The notes below the pieces were generated by a model that saw nothing but the letters and a program-made list of their open reading frames with translations, was not told the origin of the DNA and made no database searches. Source: Psettodes erumei (Eukaryota > Chordata > Actinopteri > Pleuronectiformes > Psettodidae). Taken from it: a DNA stretch of 64,000 nucleotides. The position numbers and the translations under genes are program-made. How positions within the stretch are numbered: the first letter of the stretch is position 1; each line of letters begins with the position of its first letter. Of this stretch, positions 24,501 through 38,042 are shown piece by piece. The stretch covers positions 3,881,001-3,945,000 of the forward strand of contig JAFBJZ010000512.1 in the NCBI GenBank assembly GCA_016785225.1, in the 5' to 3' direction.

Positions 24501-26849
24501 TTGTGTCAGTGTTTGGGTACAGCTTAACGTGAGCAGCAGTGAAAGACCGCAACACCCTCCCTGTAGCCAGCCAGCTCGGCATGTTCACAGGCAACAGGGC
24601 ATGTGCTGTCAGGTGCCTGCAGGACGGCAGAGGTACCAGGAAGCTAGTTCGTGTTACAGCTTTGACAGCAGGCAGAGAGCTGCAGTGCTCAGTCATTACG
24701 CCAAAGGCATAATACTGGAATCCTGATATTGCTTTCACCTGCTCAAGAGGGTATGAAAACTCAATCAAGAAAAAACACTTTGGACAGATATTGTTGCCAA
24801 AGCATAGATGTTTAGAAAATGTCCACAGAAAATAAAGCTTTGGTCCTTACAAAAAAGTATTCTCCTGCTGGAGAACATAAATAAGCCTAATACCAGCATT
24901 GGTAAGGTAAGTGTTGACGGGGTGTGTTCAGCGAGAGAGCTGAACAATAATCTTCCTGCTCCCCAACACATTAGGCTCAACAAACCTGCAAAGAGGAGCG
25001 CTGTCCTTTGATTTAAAGTGAGAAGCTCTTAGACATTAAAGGGCTAATTCATACTAAACAGTAGTAACACCATGCAGCTAGTTTTAGTCTTAGTCCACAG
25101 TCATACACTATGGAGTATTTGTTTAATATTAATCCATCCAAAAGTGTAAAACAGCAAATTGCTATTTTACATAACTATAAAAAAATAACAACTATTTCTT
25201 TGTTAGGCAAAGTAAATTCCAGGAGAGAACTACACAGTGCCATCAAGACTCCAAATCCCCCATTTCTCATTAAACTTTGCACAAAGAAGTGGAAAACCAT
25301 ATTTCCCAAATGTCAGTCTATTCATTTAATAAGGTGGAATGCATGTGGATACATTATTTTAATGATTGCATCCACTGGAATAATTTTGAAACTCTCGACA
25401 TTTAAAGATAGAAAGGCATCCTGAGGATCCTCAGAGGTCAAAACAGTTAAACACCCTATAAAATGATGGATGGGGTCAGTATCAGGAGTTATTGTCATGT
25501 TGCACAAAAATGCTCTCACAGTGAAAGATGCGTATTAAAAATTATATTTTGCAGCCAATTATTTTAGAATACAATGAAACTTGGCATCAAGTAATGTTTC
25601 ATTGTTTCCTTCTCTCTTATCACAGGTAGGGAGTTTTTGTGCATGTGTCCGTAAACGTGTTGTGTCTATCCTCTATTGGTCAGGAAGATGTAATAAATAG
25701 CAAGTGGGAGGGCTCTTTGGCAAGACTGCAAGTTATTTTGCATATGGGGCTGTGTGCCCAGCCCTGGAGCAATCTGGGGAATGGCTGTAACTGTCATGGA
25801 AAAACACCTGGATTATATAAGGATAAAATCTCCCCCTTCACTCTGCTATCCTGACCGCTCACAACCTGATTGCACCACAAGGAACCTTCCTTCCAGCTCT
25901 TAAGAATACCATAATGTTCAGTTATGATAGTTGAGATGAGTGAAGAATATCAGCCTAGAGACTAATTGTAATAAATCTTTAGATTGTGATAAAGGAACAT
26001 TTTTAAAAATGGCAAAAAAAAGTATTTGTTGTCATGGAAACTATTCTACAATAACAGCCCAACAATCCTCCTGAATTTGAGCTTATTTGAATCTACAGAA
26101 GCTGTCCTTTGCTGGAGGAGCCAGAAAAGTTTGTGGGTTGTTCTTTCAGACGATGGATTTAAAAGTAATCATGTTCCTTTGCTGTATATGATATTTATAG
26201 ATTTGATTTCATTTCAAGCTCTCTTTTTAATATTTTTTCTTAGTAGTTTCTGCTCTGTCTAATAATAAGTACAGAAGGTATCACATAGCACAGGTATGCA
26301 GTGTTTGATTCCATCAGCACTGTAAGTAATCATTGCTCCATACTGTGAGTAAAGCAAATCCTAGTAAATCCCAAGCTGCCTATTTGTTTAATGACTTATC
26401 ACACTGCGATAAAGTGACAGAGAACAATGTGGTTTTACTGTTTACAAGGATCTTTGGAAAGGGGTTTCTCTGTAAAGTATGGAGGAACAACGCTGTACGT
26501 TTTCGTAAAGTTTGTTTGTTTATGTATAAAATGGGTCAGTATATAAATATATGATGTTGATCATTTGTTAACCAAAATGCACACTTCATTTTTAAATGTC
26601 AAATGTGTTTAAAAAAAAGATTATGTACAAGTGATCACAACATCTGTTACTCCTCGAAAGGACGTGATAAAAAAAAATTTACGTCATTACATGTTAACAT
26701 CACGTGTCACAATGTTCTCACCGCAGTAGGGGGTGCCGTCTTGGTGCTATGCAGCTCCAGACTCCTCTTCCTCCTCAGCAGCTCTTTGACCGGGTCTCTG
26801 ACTCGGACACCTTGGTACGGTCTGGACCTGGCCAGTGCTGGTGGTGGTG
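21507..26849 (-). CDS. pou2af1: POU2AF1 (OCA-B / BOB1 / OBF-1) Oct coactivator, first exon not found
   Basis: Minus-strand coding exons are 26849-26722, 23510-23471, 23366-23083 and 21938-21507 (stop at 21509-21507), with AG/GT borders and phases 1-0, 0-1, 1-0 and 0-stop. They encode about 294 residues. The first listed exon carries RPYQGVRVRDPVKELLRRKR, nearly the human OCA peptide. Later hallmarks are CPSYTMLTYTHTPLLTNFG, LSYLPWAQPLTTIST and, near the end, NLLDKLLEDHKEDGEEDRDSYSNSLF, matching human CPSYT..VLTY, YFPWPQPLST and DKLLLEEEDSDAY in order. In mammals the protein joins Oct1/Oct2 on ATGCAAAT and is needed for germinal-centre B cells. The exon starting at 26849 opens with two bases completing a codon, so a short first coding exon (human begins MLWQK) must lie upstream; none was identified between 26850 and 47000. 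Length and exon plan fit the family, and nothing looks broken. Confidence 0.93.
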
Positions 26850-29800
26850 CTACAAAGGCCAGAAACAGAGAAAGAAAGAGATATGTGTGACATCATTTCC
26901 CTTCAGTTGTCTTGAGGCAGTCTTTGTGATGGGTTCACAGAGTTCATGACCATGAACCACATCAACCCCAGCCTGAACTCGCAGAGTTCACTGAACTTTT
27001 TCACTCAACATAAACTTGTGACAAGCGCACAGTCACATTTAAATCTAGCATAGTCCAAAAAAACCCCAAAACATTGGGAATTATGGTAACAAAATATTTG
27101 ACATGAAATTGTAAATGCTAACATTTTTAATTTTGTAAATGCTCAGAACACTATAACACTGACAATACAGTTATAACTGTGCAAATCCTTCTGCTGATGA
27201 AGATAATGTGATACAGTTCCAAAGATTCCAAAACAGCTACTAATGGCCCTCGTGGTGGTACGATGTTGAGATTGCTTAAATACATTTATTGTATAAATTT
27301 ATGTATTTTTTGCAGGAACATTCCAAGTTCCTATTTGTATCTTTCAAAGAAATGTGTAGACTTTAAGAAAGGTAGTACTGAAGTAGTGGTAACAAAAAAC
27401 AGAAGACAGAAGAACATAGTATAAAAGTAAAAATATCCTGTACAATGTAAAATAACGGAAATAAATGAAAATAAATTCAAATGAAATTAACAAACTCGTG
27501 TAAAACTGCATTTTAGTATGATTTTGAATGTGTTTTTTGTTTGATTGTAACTCATTTTGTCTACTCATTTTTTGAAAACCAAAATTGACCAAACCATCCA
27601 ATGGCAACTTTATTTTATGTTTATATTTTTTTTATTCTGTGTTTTAGATACTGTGTGTGTGATGGATTATAGATCATTTTCAAATCAGTGAAAATAAAAA
27701 TATAATCTGAAATCACTGTCACTCACATCTAACTCAAAAAGTAAGTAGTATTTAATTGTTTGGCATCATATCCAATTGGTTAATGTCTGCGGTTGCTGTT
27801 GAACTGCTGAACCAGTGCACCTATCACAGCTAATGGTTTATTGTCTTTTCCAGGTAGCAAAACCATCATAAAGATTTTCCCTACTTCTACACATATTAAT
27901 TTGAATACTTCACTGATAAACATGATTGAGTGTGCTGTGGAGCCACACTAACAGACTTCAGGCTAAATGGTCTCACAGTACATCCAAATGTTTACAACTA
28001 GTGTCTTCCTTCAAGTATAAGCATGAGGAGAAATATGATCTGACAGCAAGGGCCTCTTTTCAAATGACTCAAAGCAACAGTACTGTACCTGAGAAGGTGC
28101 AGGCAATGCCAGTTGGTACAGCCTCAGGCTACAAAGCCATTAAGGGTAATGATGTTCTCCCCCAGAGTAGATGGAGGGTGATCTATGTACATGAACTTTA
28201 ACAGCTTTAGAGTCTGCTGGCCACTGTTTGATCAGTTTCTTTTTTCAGGGGAAGTATGACACAATGGACACAGTTTCATGTGTTATGTCCTTAGACTCAC
28301 AGACTCACGCTCAAATTTATGTATAACTCAAAAGGATCTTACCTCATTATTTATAAGCACAGGCAGGAGAGTTTTGATCACGTATGCATGCATATCTGAA
28401 CATGATCATTGAAGTTTTATAGTTTTATGTGTATGGTGAAAGAATTATATAATAAATGGACTATTGTTTTTATATAACTCAAATTTAAGTAATTAAAACT
28501 AGAAGTTGTAAATGTACAATACTTGTGTCATATAGTTTCAAATTTTTTCAAAACACAAAAATGGTATGAACTTATTAACATATCTTAACTACGAATTAAA
28601 ATACATAGTGTATATTTATAATGTCAGTATTACAGATAACTGGCCCTGGATCTGCCGTACATTATAAAATCACATCTTTGGCATCTTCATTAGTTCCTTA
28701 CCATGTTAATATTCACAACAGTTTGACATGTTCAGCTGACAAGCTATCTGCAGTTAAACCCTCTGGCATTCCACTTTCTCTGCAAGATATTTTTGTGAAA
28801 TATTAACTGATGGTCAGCCAAAATTCCTAGATCAGAGCAGCCATGACTGGTTTTACAAGTTTTGTTTTTGGATGGGTCATGCATAGTCACTGTTTACCTC
28901 TCGTTTTTTCACACATGGGGTAGGTAGTCTTGTTATACCAAGGCAAACCAATGACAAACAGTTTGGAAGGAAGTCCAATCTACCTGTATTGTTGTTCTGT
29001 TGTTATACAGCTTCACTCATCACATTCACACTGCCTCTGAAGTGACTCAGTCAACTGGTGTGAGTTGGCTGAGCTGGGCTTAGTTTTTAGTTAATACCCA
29101 ACTACTGCTGTCATTTTTAACTAGACAACAACAGAGGAACACATCTTGCATCTTGAAATGAATAAATTTAGATTTAGATTTTTTAGAGGATGTTTTAGCA
29201 ATATCCCAATTAATAGTTGAATATTAACAAACATCTGGACAAAAACGACAAGAATACAGTCTACTGAATATGAAATAATTCTCTGAAATAAAAAAGTTAC
29301 TCAGCTATAATAAGCAACCAGGCTCTACACCTTGGCAAGTTTACCATTGTAGTAAATAGTTTAATCATATCTGCTGCAGGTCATGTTTGTCTCATATTTG
29401 TGCTGAATTGATCAAAGTTTATTATTTTTGTTTCAGTTAATGGGGACAGGTGAAAGACAGTCTTATCAGCTTAAACAGAATCTGGAAGTGTTTTGCTCAC
29501 TATCACCACAATGACAGTTAAGAACAGAAGCACTCCTCTCAGTTCGCCTGCTCTGACCTTTAGCTTGTGGCTGTTGTTCCCATCACTCCCAGTGACAGCA
29601 GAGGGAGACCTGTGGTCCAGACTGCTTCTGTTTCTGTCCTCTACATAACCCCTGTTTTAAGGCTTGTCCAGATTCCTATCTATCACTGACTGATTTGCCT
29701 CTATAGGTCAGACAGGTTAAGCGGCCACTCTAGATAAACAGAATGGTGTGACAATGTGCCATGTGCAGACAAGCTCATGATGCTTAACAGAAACACGGAC

Positions 29801-32800
29801 TGGAAACACAACTGACTGTTTTCTAGCCCCTCCCCCTTTAGTTACTGTTGCACACGTGTAGTTTACAGTGATCCTCTTCTTCAGACAAAAGGTAGACAAA
29901 AGCAGGCATCTCACTTTAGGGCCGTCATATTTGCTGACTGAAATTCCAACTGTCGCTAACCGAATTGGTCAAGTGTAGTGAGCGAACTAACTCAGCTCTG
30001 AGCTACATGACTTGAAAACACAGTTGCCCAGCTGATCCCTGCTCACACATTTTCAATATAGAATTTTTTGCTTAAAAAAGCACTTGGCTACAAACTGCAC
30101 ATGATATTAGACTGATATAAAATCTCACAGTGCCCAGGTGAAACATTAGCTTTGTCCCCAGTCAACTATTAGTGTAAAAGCTATGAAAGATTCTCTTGTA
30201 TTGTAGTGTAATAATGGTGTAGTTTGTCCAAATATTTAACTGTCCTTTTTTCCTAAGTTGAAAGATTTAGAAGCAAGTACATCACTTTAAGGATGCACTA
30301 AAAATGTATCAAAGAATGTTTCTTTCTTAGTAAATGGGATAGGAAAATGGATTAATAACAGGTGGTGTCCCAGCAGAATGATTTAATGTGTCTGAATACA
30401 AAAGTACAATAGTTTTTTGATTATTTCTCTGTCACACACTGTCTGTTAAAGAAATATCCAATTATTTTTACTTTAAACTGTAAGAACGGTATGAACACCA
30501 CTGTTTTCCAGAGGTTCAGAATTTACCTGTGGTGGTCATATGTGGCGCGGCATGTGACCGATATGCGTTCAGAGACTCACACAGTTGAGAGAGAGTGAGT
30601 GCAACCCACTTAGTGGAGCTTGTGAGGCCAATTTTGCATATCCGCAAGCTTTTGAGCGCATCCTTCTGTTGTTTATGTTCCTTCTCTTGGGCATGGGCAC
30701 TTTTTGGCAAATTACCAGCTCGGTCTTGCAGGGTTCAGATAATCCCAAGTACTAGACCATTTATAACTGTGTAAAACTGCACTACTTTCCACACAAAAGT
30801 CAGGATCTATAAAAAAAACAAACTTGACGAAAGAATGTGTGCACTACTAGATAAAATCTTACCCATGCATTCAAACATTTTGGAGAAAGGGGAATTGGTG
30901 AGCGAGCAAACTGAAGACAGACTATAGAAGTTAAATTATTTACACTTAATTTTGCTTCATATTATTCATTATTTACAGGTCAACTTTAACACAAATATAC
31001 AAACCAGCAGACTAATTTGTGCTTTTAATGAGCCATAACTATTCCACTACCACCTTTTAGTTGTAAAAGATATGTGTAACCTAAAATCAAAGTCTGCTTG
31101 ATATTTCACCAGTGCCGTTCCAACATCACATTCCCCGTCCCTTGAGCACAGAGGAGAGTGCTGGACTGTAAATTATCTACACTCATGGTAAGTTTTTGGA
31201 GTGATTGCATCTGTTGAAACACAAGGATGATGCCAGGATGTGGCAGGTGGGAAGTCTGATCTTTTCTCCATATTAATCATGAATATATTGTGTCATTTTC
31301 ACCCCAATTACCCGATTACATGATTACAATCAGGTGAAGAAATCCAAGATAACATTAAAGTATCATTAATAGCCTTTAATAATAGTTTTTAATTCTGCCT
31401 GTCAGCCATTCATTCTTGGCCTCAGTGACTCCAACAACTCCTTCATTACAACAGCCAGAAGCACCAATTAACCAAGTGACATCAGTCACCTTAACTATAA
31501 CCCCACAGAGGTTAAACACCTGTCACCTTGCCAGTCAGCACTTAAGAAGTGACTTGGATGAGAGGTGAAACAGCATGAAGATCTGTACCAACTCCACTTG
31601 ACCTCAATTGAACTCCTCTTGGGTAATCTGGAATCCAATGTGCATTAGCAACATTTGCAGAAACCTAGCTACCCATGAAAATTGGCTTAAACCATTAAAT
31701 AAACTATTCTCAACTTCTGCAAAGTCTGTATACCTGTATAAAGTAAAGTTTTCACATCATGGTTCAGCCCAAATACTGATGAAGTGGGGATTGCTGTAGA
31801 GTAAAGCTGGTGTGAAAACATAATGGTTGGAGATGGTCTGGAAATACTCACTGTCGAGGTAAAACAGCAACTTTACTGCTGCACAAGGCCAGGAAGTAAA
31901 GCTGTCACACAGCCAGCAATAACAAAAGATTTGTAAAGATTCCTGGCAGAGGACTGAAGTAGTGTGTGGAGCGTGCTGCTGACAGGGTGTGGTGTGTATC
32001 ATGTCTAGTGATTTATGACAGCAAGCAGTGCTAAAAAACACAAAGCAAAAAAGTATTAATTCAATATTAAGATATAAACTACAGTATGGATCTTTACATT
32101 GAAACTACGCAGAACAGAAGCTTTTGTTGGTTTTCTCCTCTCTCAGTTTTCAACAATCACGCATGAGTGTACACACACACACACACGAAAACAAATAATC
32201 ATAGCATATGCGCGGGGATAACACAAAAGGGGAAGCGCCACAGCTGTGCAGTCTTTTACTGTGGCGGAGGTCAGTCACCATTTTGCATATCAAGATTATG
32301 GGCCAATAGCAGCACACAGCCAACTTCCAAATGAACACCTTCCTCTTTCCAAAAGAGTCTGACACAGCAGCTTCGATGCTGATCCTGATACAGTTCGCAA
32401 GAAGAAAAGTTACTGTATATTGCTATCTCCCACTGTTAGCACTGAAAAAAATCCCCCAAAACTCTGGAATCAAACATTTCAGTTAGTGTTCTAAATTATA
32501 TGTGGTAGATTATGTTGGGAGAGTCAATGAGCACACTAGGGTTATAGTTAGGGCTTTATTAGCCACATTTTTCTAAGAAGCCGAATTAAAAGAATTGGAA
32601 TTAATAAGATAATTCATTCATGTTTTACATTCAGTTCAGTATCAGAACTGCCCAAAAACACAAGAGCAGAAATTCAAATTTCAGCTAAATCTCATTTCTT
32701 GGCCTCCTCAACAGTTCTTGATCTACAATAACCATGTGATTCTTAATAGTAATAATAGTAAGTCTTAAATTATTCAATATTCATCTTGCAAAAGACAAAA

Positions 32801-33702
32801 AACATTTAACATTTAATCTTGTTAAAGGTTGCATATATTGCAGGGCTGGCTGCATTGCAGTTCATGATGTGCCCACATCCTCAAAGTGGAAACTGATGTA
32901 ACGTACACAAACTGTACAAAAGGTAGACGTAAAAGTGGCTCTTTCATCTTCTTCACTGATGTCAGTGTAGGTATGCGCACTTAAATCAAAGTGTAATCTA
33001 TAAGGCAATCAACAGTTTGTGTCTATCACGTAGATAAAACAACAATGGCATATTGTACTTACATTTCTCCCAGTGCATTCCGCTTATCTTGCTAATATCT
33101 TGTAGTTAAACCAAAGAAAATCAAACTGGTGGGTTGGCGTGTTTTATATCAGCCTGTTGCAGGCCAACAATCCCCTTGGGATGTCACAGTTTCTCCAACC
33201 ACAAATCTCCTTTGTGCATCTAGTTTCAGTGCTATTTAAGTTGAACCAACAATAAGACATAAAACATAAAACAAGAGAAACAGATAAGTACCAGGGATGC
33301 CAAAATGAAACAGAACTGAAAACATCTACGCATTAAGGGGGGGAAAATAGATAAATAAATTAAAATTACAATTTGTGTGACTTCCTTCCACAATCCTCAA
33401 TAATGCTCAATACAATTTTAATTTGTTGGAAAGAATTTTAATCACAACACCCATCGATTGGTGACAGCAAACAACATAGTAACAGTTTGGAATATTTAAA
33501 TATAGATTAACATGTAAATCAACAATTAATTTGATATTTAACTTAAAGGATAACTCTTACTACTGCTTAAGTGCAAAAGGTTATATAAAGGTTCTGTTTG
33601 TTCCAGTGGGAGCTGTGTGAATTCCATTAAATGTTCACCAGTAATGTTACTTATGTCAGTGTCAGTTGGGTCTGAAGACTACAGGTCTGAAAGCAAAACA
33701 AA

Positions 33703-33840
33703 CCTGGGGGTGTGGAGTTAGACAAAAGTGAACTTACCAGACCTCTGTATTCACCTCGCTATATTTTTGCTTGAGGCTCGGGCTACATTTTCCGTTACTG
33801 GCATAACACACCCAAATCTGTGACTGAACAGCCATCATTG
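33703..33840. repeat. Dispersed repeat, copy B
   Basis: Contains the same 16-base block CTGGGGGTGTGGAGTT (33704-33719) as copy A near 16965, followed by the similar GTGAACTTACCAGACCTCTG and GGGCTACATTTTCCG. Same orientation as copy A. Boundaries are undefined. Confidence 0.55.
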
Positions 33841-36800
33841 ACATGCTAGGACCAAACTAGATTAAGAAGAAATGACTGGTACTGTGATATGATAGATTTC
33901 TGAATGGAAGAAGATGACAGGGTGACAAAAGAATGTAGCTGAAACAAAAGATTTTCAAAAACATACACATATACACATATATATAGGTCTCATTTGTTGG
34001 TGGTAATTGTTTTAAAGTCTCAGACTGATTGTGGTTACATAAATCTACATACAGAAGCAATGGTTCTTAAAACAATTTGGATCTTTAATTCTTTAACTGA
34101 AGACTCTGTAATTATAGAATCTTTCCATTCTATCCTGTTTCATGCTGGAAGGTGAAGTGTAAAGGAAAACAATACAAGCGGTTTCATCAAAAGCCAAAAA
34201 TATTATATATAAGACAATAAGACACATGATTATTATTATTATTATTACAGATTATTTCTGTTTGTTTGGTAGAATAAAGGCATAATCTATTATACTGTTT
34301 CAGTATTTCATCAATTTGTGGTATTAATGTCAAAATCATGACAAAGCAAATCATGTACACCCTATTTTAATACTTTTAGTCAATACAGGTATTGATATTA
34401 ATTACTTTGCAGAGGCATCCACTTTATACATATTTAAACTCATTGATAGAAAGTGTGTAATTCACATCAGTAGAGTTGTAAAATGGTGACATCGTGACCA
34501 GTCTTTCTCAACATGTTTATAGAAAACAAATTGTGCCTAATTTCCATACACTGTGTTGAAAGCTGTTAGGCATGTGTAAATTAAAAGTTAAAAAAAAGTG
34601 GAGAATGGTTCTGATACAGCAGGCAGTTGTGTTTACAGTTACTTCATTGTGGCTAACTTCCTCTTTTTTGAGACTTGTAAGATAGTTTGCTACAGATGAA
34701 AGATTTCACTGCAAAACAAAACATAAATTGGGAATTGAACTTCAAATTGCGATTCAAAATTGAAGATTTATAATTCGTGTTTATCTCTCACCATAAAAAA
34801 TAATACTAGGGTCAACTTAATTAGTAGCATGTAATTAATTAATGTACGTAAAAGGAGATACATTTACACCCCAAACGGCATTCTTTTATAGGAAACTCTC
34901 CACTGGAACCACAAAAGGACAAAAGGACAAGGACATACGAGGTGGTGTCATCAACATAGAGAACAGCTGCAAAAATCTGTACACTAAATTCAGTGCTGGG
35001 CTAATGCTGAGCCCAGAATTGGCTTGGGTCGGTCGATACCATGGTGGAGGAGGGAAACACCTGCATGTACTTCAAGGTTCACTGACCAGCAACGCACAAA
35101 AAAAACATAAGCCGAAACTTTTATGATAGTCAGCCTTGACACGTGTGCATCTTTCAGTGTCCTAACTGAATGAGCAGCTATAACTGATTTGTTGGGATTG
35201 AATTACTTTCATGTATTCTATTTGGAGGATTTAAAAAAACATTACCTTCTTGGTCATTGATAAATCATTGAATCTAGTTGCCCACTGGTCAAATCATGCG
35301 CATTCTTTTAACTTTAAATTGGCATCCATATCCATTAAAGCATCATGCTAATTCCCAAAGCCAGAAAGATGGAGAGATAAAGCTCTGACTTACATTTTCA
35401 AAGGTTTCATGGCAGTTCCAACAAGTCCACCAGTCCGCTATATGACTGGGTTTTTGTTGGGCTGCTAGATTTTGAATGTGCGCAGTGACTGATGCAAAGT
35501 GTGGCTTAATGTAGATAGCTGATGCAAAGAGGCTTTCAAAAGAATTGAGAGCTCTGGTTTGTTATTGCTCACTCTGGCACATTAGAATTCAACTATGATG
35601 ATCTGCCTCAGTAGTGTGTTACTCAGTGTACAGTCAACTGGCTTCAAAGATTGTGCGAAACAGAGAGGGGTGGTGAGTCAAAGAAGGACTGAAACACGAA
35701 AGAAAGAGCTGAAAAAAAGTGAGCAACAGTTATTTCTCATTGCCAGTCTCATTCGTCAGTTTAGCCTGTGGGCTGAGGGGTTTCCGCACTGATCATATCT
35801 CCGCTGCTTTAACTACACTTTAAGGACTTGGGTTGCTATCTTCCGCCATGGTAGATTTACCACTGAAGGAGATAAAGACAGTAGATTCCTGTCTGAGCTT
35901 CATGCCAACAGCAAGTGTCTGCAAGACCCTGAGGATCATCCACAAAATTAATCCTAATTGCCTGATATTAAAAAAGGCAAGTGCAGTGATTTAGCAGTAA
36001 GCTGACACAATAATCAGTGACTCTTTTCAAAAATGACAAAAACACAAAAGACAGCACTAAATACTGTAAAGAATATTCATGTCAGGTCAGCAAGCATCTT
36101 ACTATATGCATAAGGGGAGACACTGCCTGTGGCCTTTTGCAGAGGACACTGCAATACACAGATGCAGACAGAGACACAAACAAACACACATGCAAAAGAG
36201 CTAACCTGCTGTCACGCCATCGGTTTTTAAGAAACAAGGCCAAGGAAAAACTTTATGAAAAATGTTCATGATAAAAAACACTATTATTTAACAATAGTAA
36301 TAATTATAGAGCTACAAGCTGCTATCTTATCTAATGCTACTGAGAGCAATACACATATAAGTAAAGTCATCTTAAAGCTGCACTATTTTTTAATATAACA
36401 ACTTAAATGTTTTAGTTGAGTCCTGCTGTTTTAGTGACCTCTTTCCAGCAGGGATCTTTTTCCCGACTCAGCACCAACTTGCTGGCAGACACAGTTAGCA
36501 ACTTGCTTATGAATATACAGTAGCAGAGCCAGACATTTCCCTCACAAGTTGGTGGAGAGCAAATCCGAGCTAAAAGGAAAGTGCCTATTGGACCTTTGGC
36601 CCTCATGAATTTAAACATGATTGATTGCCGTGTCTGCTGGATGTGCAAATAAGTAAATTGTTGATAATATATCATTGCTGCCTTAGCTTGTTCCACTCCC
36701 CTCAAGTGGCCACTATATGTCTGTATATTGCTGCTAAATCTTATTTGAAAGTGGTTGCACCTCTAAGTGGCAACCAGTGCAACAAAGAAATCCAACAAAG

Positions 36801-36937
36801 GAAATCAGATAAATCTTTGCTTGTCCAAGCAAGTTTGGTATCGCATAACCATTCAAAGCTGATTTGAGATTAAATGCCAGTACAGCCATTTAACGGTAAA
36901 GCCACTCATCAGTCTAATCTTCAATGTACATGAGGAG

Positions 36938-36940
<3 letters not shown>

Positions 36941-36987
<47 letters not shown>
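36941..36987. repeat. (TG)n(GA)n microsatellite
   Basis: A TG run of about 29 bases passes directly into a GA run of about 18 bases. Similar tracts lie nearby at 37831-37860 (GT then GCGC) and 38010-38039 (CT), so this kilobase is unusually rich in dinucleotide repeats. Confidence 0.95.
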
Positions 36988-37829
36988 GTGTCACAAAGAA
37001 GCTGCTTTTGTAAAATTCTTTTTTCCTTATATATGCTCAAATTCACACAGAATTTGAGTATATATAAGCCATTTGTTTTCCTTCTTTCCACTTTATTTGT
37101 CTGGTTGTCATCTGTACTGATTATGCTAATGTCACCAGCAGCCATGTCAACAAATTGAGGCTATGGTTAGTTCGTGCTGTGTTTTTTTAACTTGCAGCTA
37201 TTACAGCTCAGGTCAATATACAAAATAGACCTCAGAGTCTTACCAAGTTAGGTAGGGACCGGAGGATTGGGCTGAACAGAACTTTCAAATCCAAGCAGAC
37301 AACTGGTCCTTATCAGATACAATGTGATTTGTGACGCTGGCTCCAGTGCACTTTTCAAGGGAATTTGCTGAACATTCCATTTGCTCCAATCAGGAACAAA
37401 CCATAATAAGCCTTTGGAAACAGTCAGTAGAACATGGTGGTTCTGTTGTTGCATTATGCCTGAAAGTCAGAAGAGACAAGATAAATGGAACCAAAAGCCG
37501 TCTTGGACACTTGACCTGTTCTTCTAAAATCCTTTCTCCTGCCTGAGTTAGCTCCAGAGCTGCAGACTGCTTTAACCTCAACTGACCTGACTGTCCGACT
37601 GTCTACTGACTGACCTCACCTGAAGTGACCTGACCTCTTACAGTCCCAACAGGCCATGCAGGGCGGCGTGTGGTATGTGTGTGTGTGAGGCAGCATTTTC
37701 ATGCAAATTTGCTATTAAAGCACTGTCCCAGCAGTAAATTCAAATGTAGGAATGTGATAGGAGACAGTAGTAATGGCAGATGGAGAGGGGATGAAAGGCT
37801 GAAAGTGAAGTGATTGGGGGAAGGAGAAA

Positions 37830-37861
<32 letters not shown>

Positions 37862-38005
37862 CGTGCCAGGCTCCTTCTCTACTCAGTCTTGGCCTGTGTG
37901 TACATGCCATGCTGTAAAGGACCTGAAACACGCCCCAACCTGCAGAGCAAACAAATCTGCTCCTGGGGCTATGGCTTCACTTTCACCTTTCACTTACTGA
38001 CTCAC

Positions 38006-38009
<4 letters not shown>

Positions 38010-38039
<30 letters not shown>
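38010..38039. repeat. (CT)n microsatellite
   Basis: Fifteen uninterrupted CT units, followed by interrupted CTCT sequence to about 38053. Confidence 0.95.

Positions 38040-38042
<3 letters not shown>

Noticed and set aside
24355..24768. 137-codon minus-strand and 95-codon plus-strand overlapping frames in pou2af1 intron 2
   Set aside because: Opposing frames over the same GC-richer stretch, with no domain and no splice sites fitting the pou2af1 phases.
24767..24805. Minus-strand ATG reading MLWQQ, like the human POU2AF1 start MLWQK
   Set aside because: It lies downstream of the OCA exon (inside the following intron) in the direction of transcription, has no GT donor in place, and meets a stop after 14 codons. 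Chance match.
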